Positions 61,345 to 64,000 of a stretch of DNA of 64,000 bases are shown here, one piece after another; within the stretch, counting starts at the first letter, position 1; each line of letters begins with the position of its first letter. Below the pieces are notes generated by a model. It was given only the letters and a program-made list of their open reading frames with translations, had not been told where the DNA came from and made no database searches. Origin of the DNA: CAVZXS01 sp963779325 (GTDB taxonomy: Bacteria > Bacteroidota > Bacteroidia > Chitinophagales > Chitinophagaceae); NCBI GenBank assembly GCA_963779325.1, contig CAVZXS010000019.1:310001-374000 (forward strand). Reading direction: 5' to 3'. A program made the translations under genes and the position numbers.

Positions 61345-63861
61345 CTAAACCGCCTTTTTCTTTTTCAAACTGCTTTTGGCTGTAAGGTAATCCAGGAAAT
61401 AAATGACCCTTACAGAAAAACTATTTGCCTGCGGTCCGTTGATCGTTTTATCAAAATTATTAAAGTAATTTTTTTCGAATTCCCTGTTGAATGATTCCGA
61501 AATGTCTTTCCATACAATATTGATAAAACTGCCCTGTGCAAATTGCCATGTATATACCAAGTCAGTACTCAGGAAATTATAATTTTGATTTACATTTTCT
61601 GTAAAAGGAACGGACGGGGCTGATAGTTTGCCGTATAAATCCAATTCATAAAATTGTTTGGGCGCCACTTTGCTCCAGTAATGTCTTGCACGCAATGTAA
61701 TACCCATCTTATTAGTAAAACTGTATTTTAAATTCATAATATTTTCTACAGTTCGTAAATCTCTTCTCGAAAAAATTATCGTGTCTTCTGTCGGCCGGCC
61801 CGTAGCAGAATATTTTATTGCCGCCCATCCGGCGCTGTTTTCATGAAACTCTAATCCCAAAGAATGCTCGACGGAAAACTTGCTGTTGAAACGCACTTTC
61901 CCGTTTAATGTCGGGGTGATGCTTTTTCTTTTAAAAATATTGCCTGTACCGGCAAACACCTCGCCACCCCAAGAAAATTTTTTAGCTTCATTACTGCCCC
62001 AAAATAATCCCATATTAACTCTGCCCTTGTCCTGAAAAACCCGGCCTGCAACTCTTGATTCATAAAAATCATTATTATTATATCTCCAGTTAAAGGCGGC
62101 TCCTAAAAACCAAAGCTTTTTTGTTTGACCGTTCATATTCACATTACCGCCGCCGTTCTGGTATATCATTTCTTTTCTGTCCAATACATCCAAAGGTGTA
62201 ACCAAGCGACTGTAAAATGTATTAAAGTTTAAGCGAAGCCGGTTAAACCACTTCCTCGGTTTTATCCAGCTATAACCCATGTAAATACCCTGATCCATGG
62301 TATTGTTATTGGTAAAGTATCCTAAATCACTTTTATCGTATTTAGCATCATACAATTCCTGCCATATATTAAAATTGAATTTGCCGCTGGTTTTACCAAA
62401 GTAAACCGAGTGTGAGTAACCTAATGTATTTTTATCATTCTTACCCAACACATCACTTACACTTACACTTCCGCCCACATTCCATTTATTTTTCTTATCG
62501 TTAAGATCAAATAAAAAAGCGCTTACATTAGCATCATAATCCTTGCCCGAACGCCACACATTGGTATTTACAAACGAAACGCTGCTGTTATATTTCATGG
62601 TTTGATCCAGTACAAAGACATTATAGTTGGTAAGCGGGTCCGTTTCAATCTTGCGTTGTTCTTTATTATTATAATTTTCTATCAGTGCATATTGCGGTTT
62701 TGTTATGGCATTTAATACACCGATACCTAAGCCCTTCTGCGTTCGGCCGCTTATTTTAGAAGCATTTACTAATTTACTTTGTTGCGGGTTTTTTATTACT
62801 GATTCGTTACCGTTTATTTGATAATCTACATCGCCGTAATGAATAGGTTCGCCACCGATACGACGGCTGTAAAATAAATTTCCTTTATTAAATAATTCTG
62901 TTCCTTCTGTAAAAAATGTTCTGTATTCATCAAACTTTACTTCGAAAGGTGTAAGATTTAATACACGCCTGTCGCTTTGTACCTGGCCAAAATCAGGTAT
63001 CAATGTCATGTCCAATGTAAATGCCTGGTTCAAACCAAACTTTACATCCATACCGCCATTTACCTGCGTATTCCAGTTTTTTAAATCAGTTTGATTATAT
63101 GGATAATGATTGGCATAGGTAGAGAAATATGGAGAAAACTGTAATCGCAACGGCGGTTTAATATTCGTTAAACCGGTCAGCATTCCTTCCTGTGTAAGAA
63201 AACCATTTACCGTAGGGTCAATTGATTGCCAAAAAAGTTGATGACCGCTTTTTTGCCTGCGACGTACAATATTCAATCCCCAATCCTGCACTTCTTTTTT
63301 ACCAAATCGTATGGCGGAATATGGTAAAAATATTTCGAAGCTCCATCCGTCATTATGAATTTTTGCACCGCTTTGCCACACTGCGTTCCAACTAAAATCT
63401 TCGCTGTTGCCATTGGGGTTAGGCGCCTGTTTGGCATCCATTTGTTCGCCAAGCGGCGTCACAAAATATTCAAAGCCGTTTATCTTATCGTTGTATGTGT
63501 CGAATATAATGCCGACAAAATCATTATTGCCAAATCCATCACGGCCAATCAATTCTGAAGCAATACTGTCTTTTGTTATTTCATGAAAATAACCGCCGAT
63601 ATAAATGCCTTCATTATTATATAAAAAATATACTTCGCTTCTGTTATCATGACTTTCAGGCGTAAAAGGTGTGGGACGCAAAGCAACAAACTTATCAGCA
63701 ACCTGTGTTGTTTTCCATTCGGGTTCATTCAACAGGCCGTCTACCTTTAATGATTTTGCAATACGCAGTGCGGAAATTTTTTTCTTTTCTATGGTTTGGC
63801 TAAAAGTAATGCATGACAGCAGCAGGCAGAAGCACAGCGCTTTTAGTTTCAGGAAATTCAT
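61345..63861 (-). CDS. DUF5916 / CBM9-like outer-membrane-associated protein
   Basis: 838 residues with a signal peptide (LKALCFCLLLSCITFSQ). Residues ~30-230 form a carbohydrate-binding-module-family-9-like beta domain (LNEPEWKTTQVADKFVALRP, ...SFEIFLPYSAIRFGKKEVQDWGLNIVR). The rest is a beta-strand series of outer-membrane-barrel type (DUF5916), ending SVRVIYFLDYL. It lacks a TonB plug. Probable role at the surface, substrate unknown. The frame is open over 2.5 kb. Confidence 0.9.
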   Translation of the reverse strand: MNFLKLKALCFCLLLSCITFSQTIEKKKISALRIAKSLKVDGLLNEPEWKTTQVADKFVALRPTPFTPESHDNRSEVYFLYNNEGIYIGGYFHEITKDSIASELIGRDGFGNNDFVGIIFDTYNDKINGFEYFVTPLGEQMDAKQAPNPNGNSEDFSWNAVWQSGAKIHNDGWSFEIFLPYSAIRFGKKEVQDWGLNIVRRRQKSGHQLFWQSIDPTVNGFLTQEGMLTGLTNIKPPLRLQFSPYFSTYANHYPYNQTDLKNWNTQVNGGMDVKFGLNQAFTLDMTLIPDFGQVQSDRRVLNLTPFEVKFDEYRTFFTEGTELFNKGNLFYSRRIGGEPIHYGDVDYQINGNESVIKNPQQSKLVNASKISGRTQKGLGIGVLNAITKPQYALIENYNNKEQRKIETDPLTNYNVFVLDQTMKYNSSVSFVNTNVWRSGKDYDANVSAFLFDLNDKKNKWNVGGSVSVSDVLGKNDKNTLGYSHSVYFGKTSGKFNFNIWQELYDAKYDKSDLGYFTNNNTMDQGIYMGYSWIKPRKWFNRLRLNFNTFYSRLVTPLDVLDRKEMIYQNGGGNVNMNGQTKKLWFLGAAFNWRYNNNDFYESRVAGRVFQDKGRVNMGLFWGSNEAKKFSWGGEVFAGTGNIFKRKSITPTLNGKVRFNSKFSVEHSLGLEFHENSAGWAAIKYSATGRPTEDTIIFSRRDLRTVENIMNLKYSFTNKMGITLRARHYWSKVAPKQFYELDLYGKLSAPSVPFTENVNQNYNFLSTDLVYTWQFAQGSFINIVWKDISESFNREFEKNYFNNFDKTINGPQANSFSVRVIYFLDYLTAKSSLKKKKAV

Positions 63862-64000
63862 GGTTATTCTTTTTGGTTTTGATCAGGCATTATTTATTGT
63901 AAATAATGCCGGTACGAAATTAAACGTACATTTTGCAGTAATGTTACCGCCTGTCAAAACAAAAAAGCTTTAGGGTTTTATTAACAGGATGTTTTAAACA
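63862..64000. other. Upstream region of the DUF5916 gene, cut by window end
   Basis: The 139 bases before the DUF5916 start, AT-rich with no recognised gene or repeat; the promoter of that gene should lie here on the minus strand. Confidence 0.4.

Overview
The window reads as a chromosomal segment of a Bacteroidota, most likely a Chitinophagales-type bacterium. The gene set supports this: DUF5916, DUF2911, DUF1579, DUF4197, PepSY-like and TlpA/DUF4369 proteins, ECF sigma/anti-sigma pairs and a deoxyhypusine-synthase-like protein. Start sites lack Shine-Dalgarno motifs, and several genes have a TAnnTTTG -7 box, which is the Bacteroidota promoter type. Housekeeping genes (gatB, recQ, obg, lysS, asnB, a PLP gamma-synthase, tRNA-Phe) are all intact.

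Layout. 0-10.3 kb: gatB, a TlpA-type lipoprotein, then a minus-strand block (exonuclease, 3-methyladenine glycosylase, RidA, MmcQ; mannose-1-P guanylyltransferase; sugar-phosphate isomerase), then recQ. 10.3-11.5 kb: a tRNA-Phe gene followed by eight head-to-tail 125-bp repeats. Each repeat carries a terminator hairpin and a tRNA-Phe-like module. The anticodon arm is kept exactly, but the D and T arms are replaced by rigid CCCGAT...ATCGGG palindromes. This is the most unusual structure in the window. 11.7-20.1 kb: lipoproteins, a TPR-CHAT protease-like protein, an ECF sigma/anti-sigma pair, a membrane-anchored patatin-like protein and a small Cys-rich protein. 20.2-23.3 kb: four ~84-bp repeats, obg and a two-component system.

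23.3-30.8 kb is an AT-rich accessory region. It holds uncharacterised membrane proteins, a pappalysin-type metalloprotease next to a secreted protein that looks like two tandem trypco2-type domains, a HepT/MntA (HEPN/MNT) toxin-antitoxin pair and a Bro-N/DinD-like protein. Four decayed copies of one 3'-terminal coding fragment lie between these genes, with a relic of an Eco57I-like methylase tail. 31-41 kb holds small paralogous families, a beta-carbonic anhydrase/bestrophin pair, many small single-domain proteins and a deoxyhypusine-synthase-like gene. 41-54 kb holds sdpR/sdpI, DUF2911 paralogs, asnB, two toxin-antitoxin modules (one with a broken toxin), a cystathionine gamma-synthase-type enzyme and a fatty-acid hydroxylase. 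54-64 kb holds an FAH-family enzyme, a GxxExxY gene flanked by short repeats, several frameshifted accessory genes, DUF4197 paralogs, lysS, a decayed DUF4160/DUF2442 pair, DoxX and a large DUF5916 protein.

A second theme is gene decay. Six accessory genes carry a single-base frameshift, two carry an in-frame TGA (one of these is also frameshifted) and one has ATC where its ATG should be, while every long housekeeping gene is open. This may be real pseudogenisation or uneven base-level sequence error; raw reads would decide. All functional calls come from reading the sequence and family knowledge; no database search was run.
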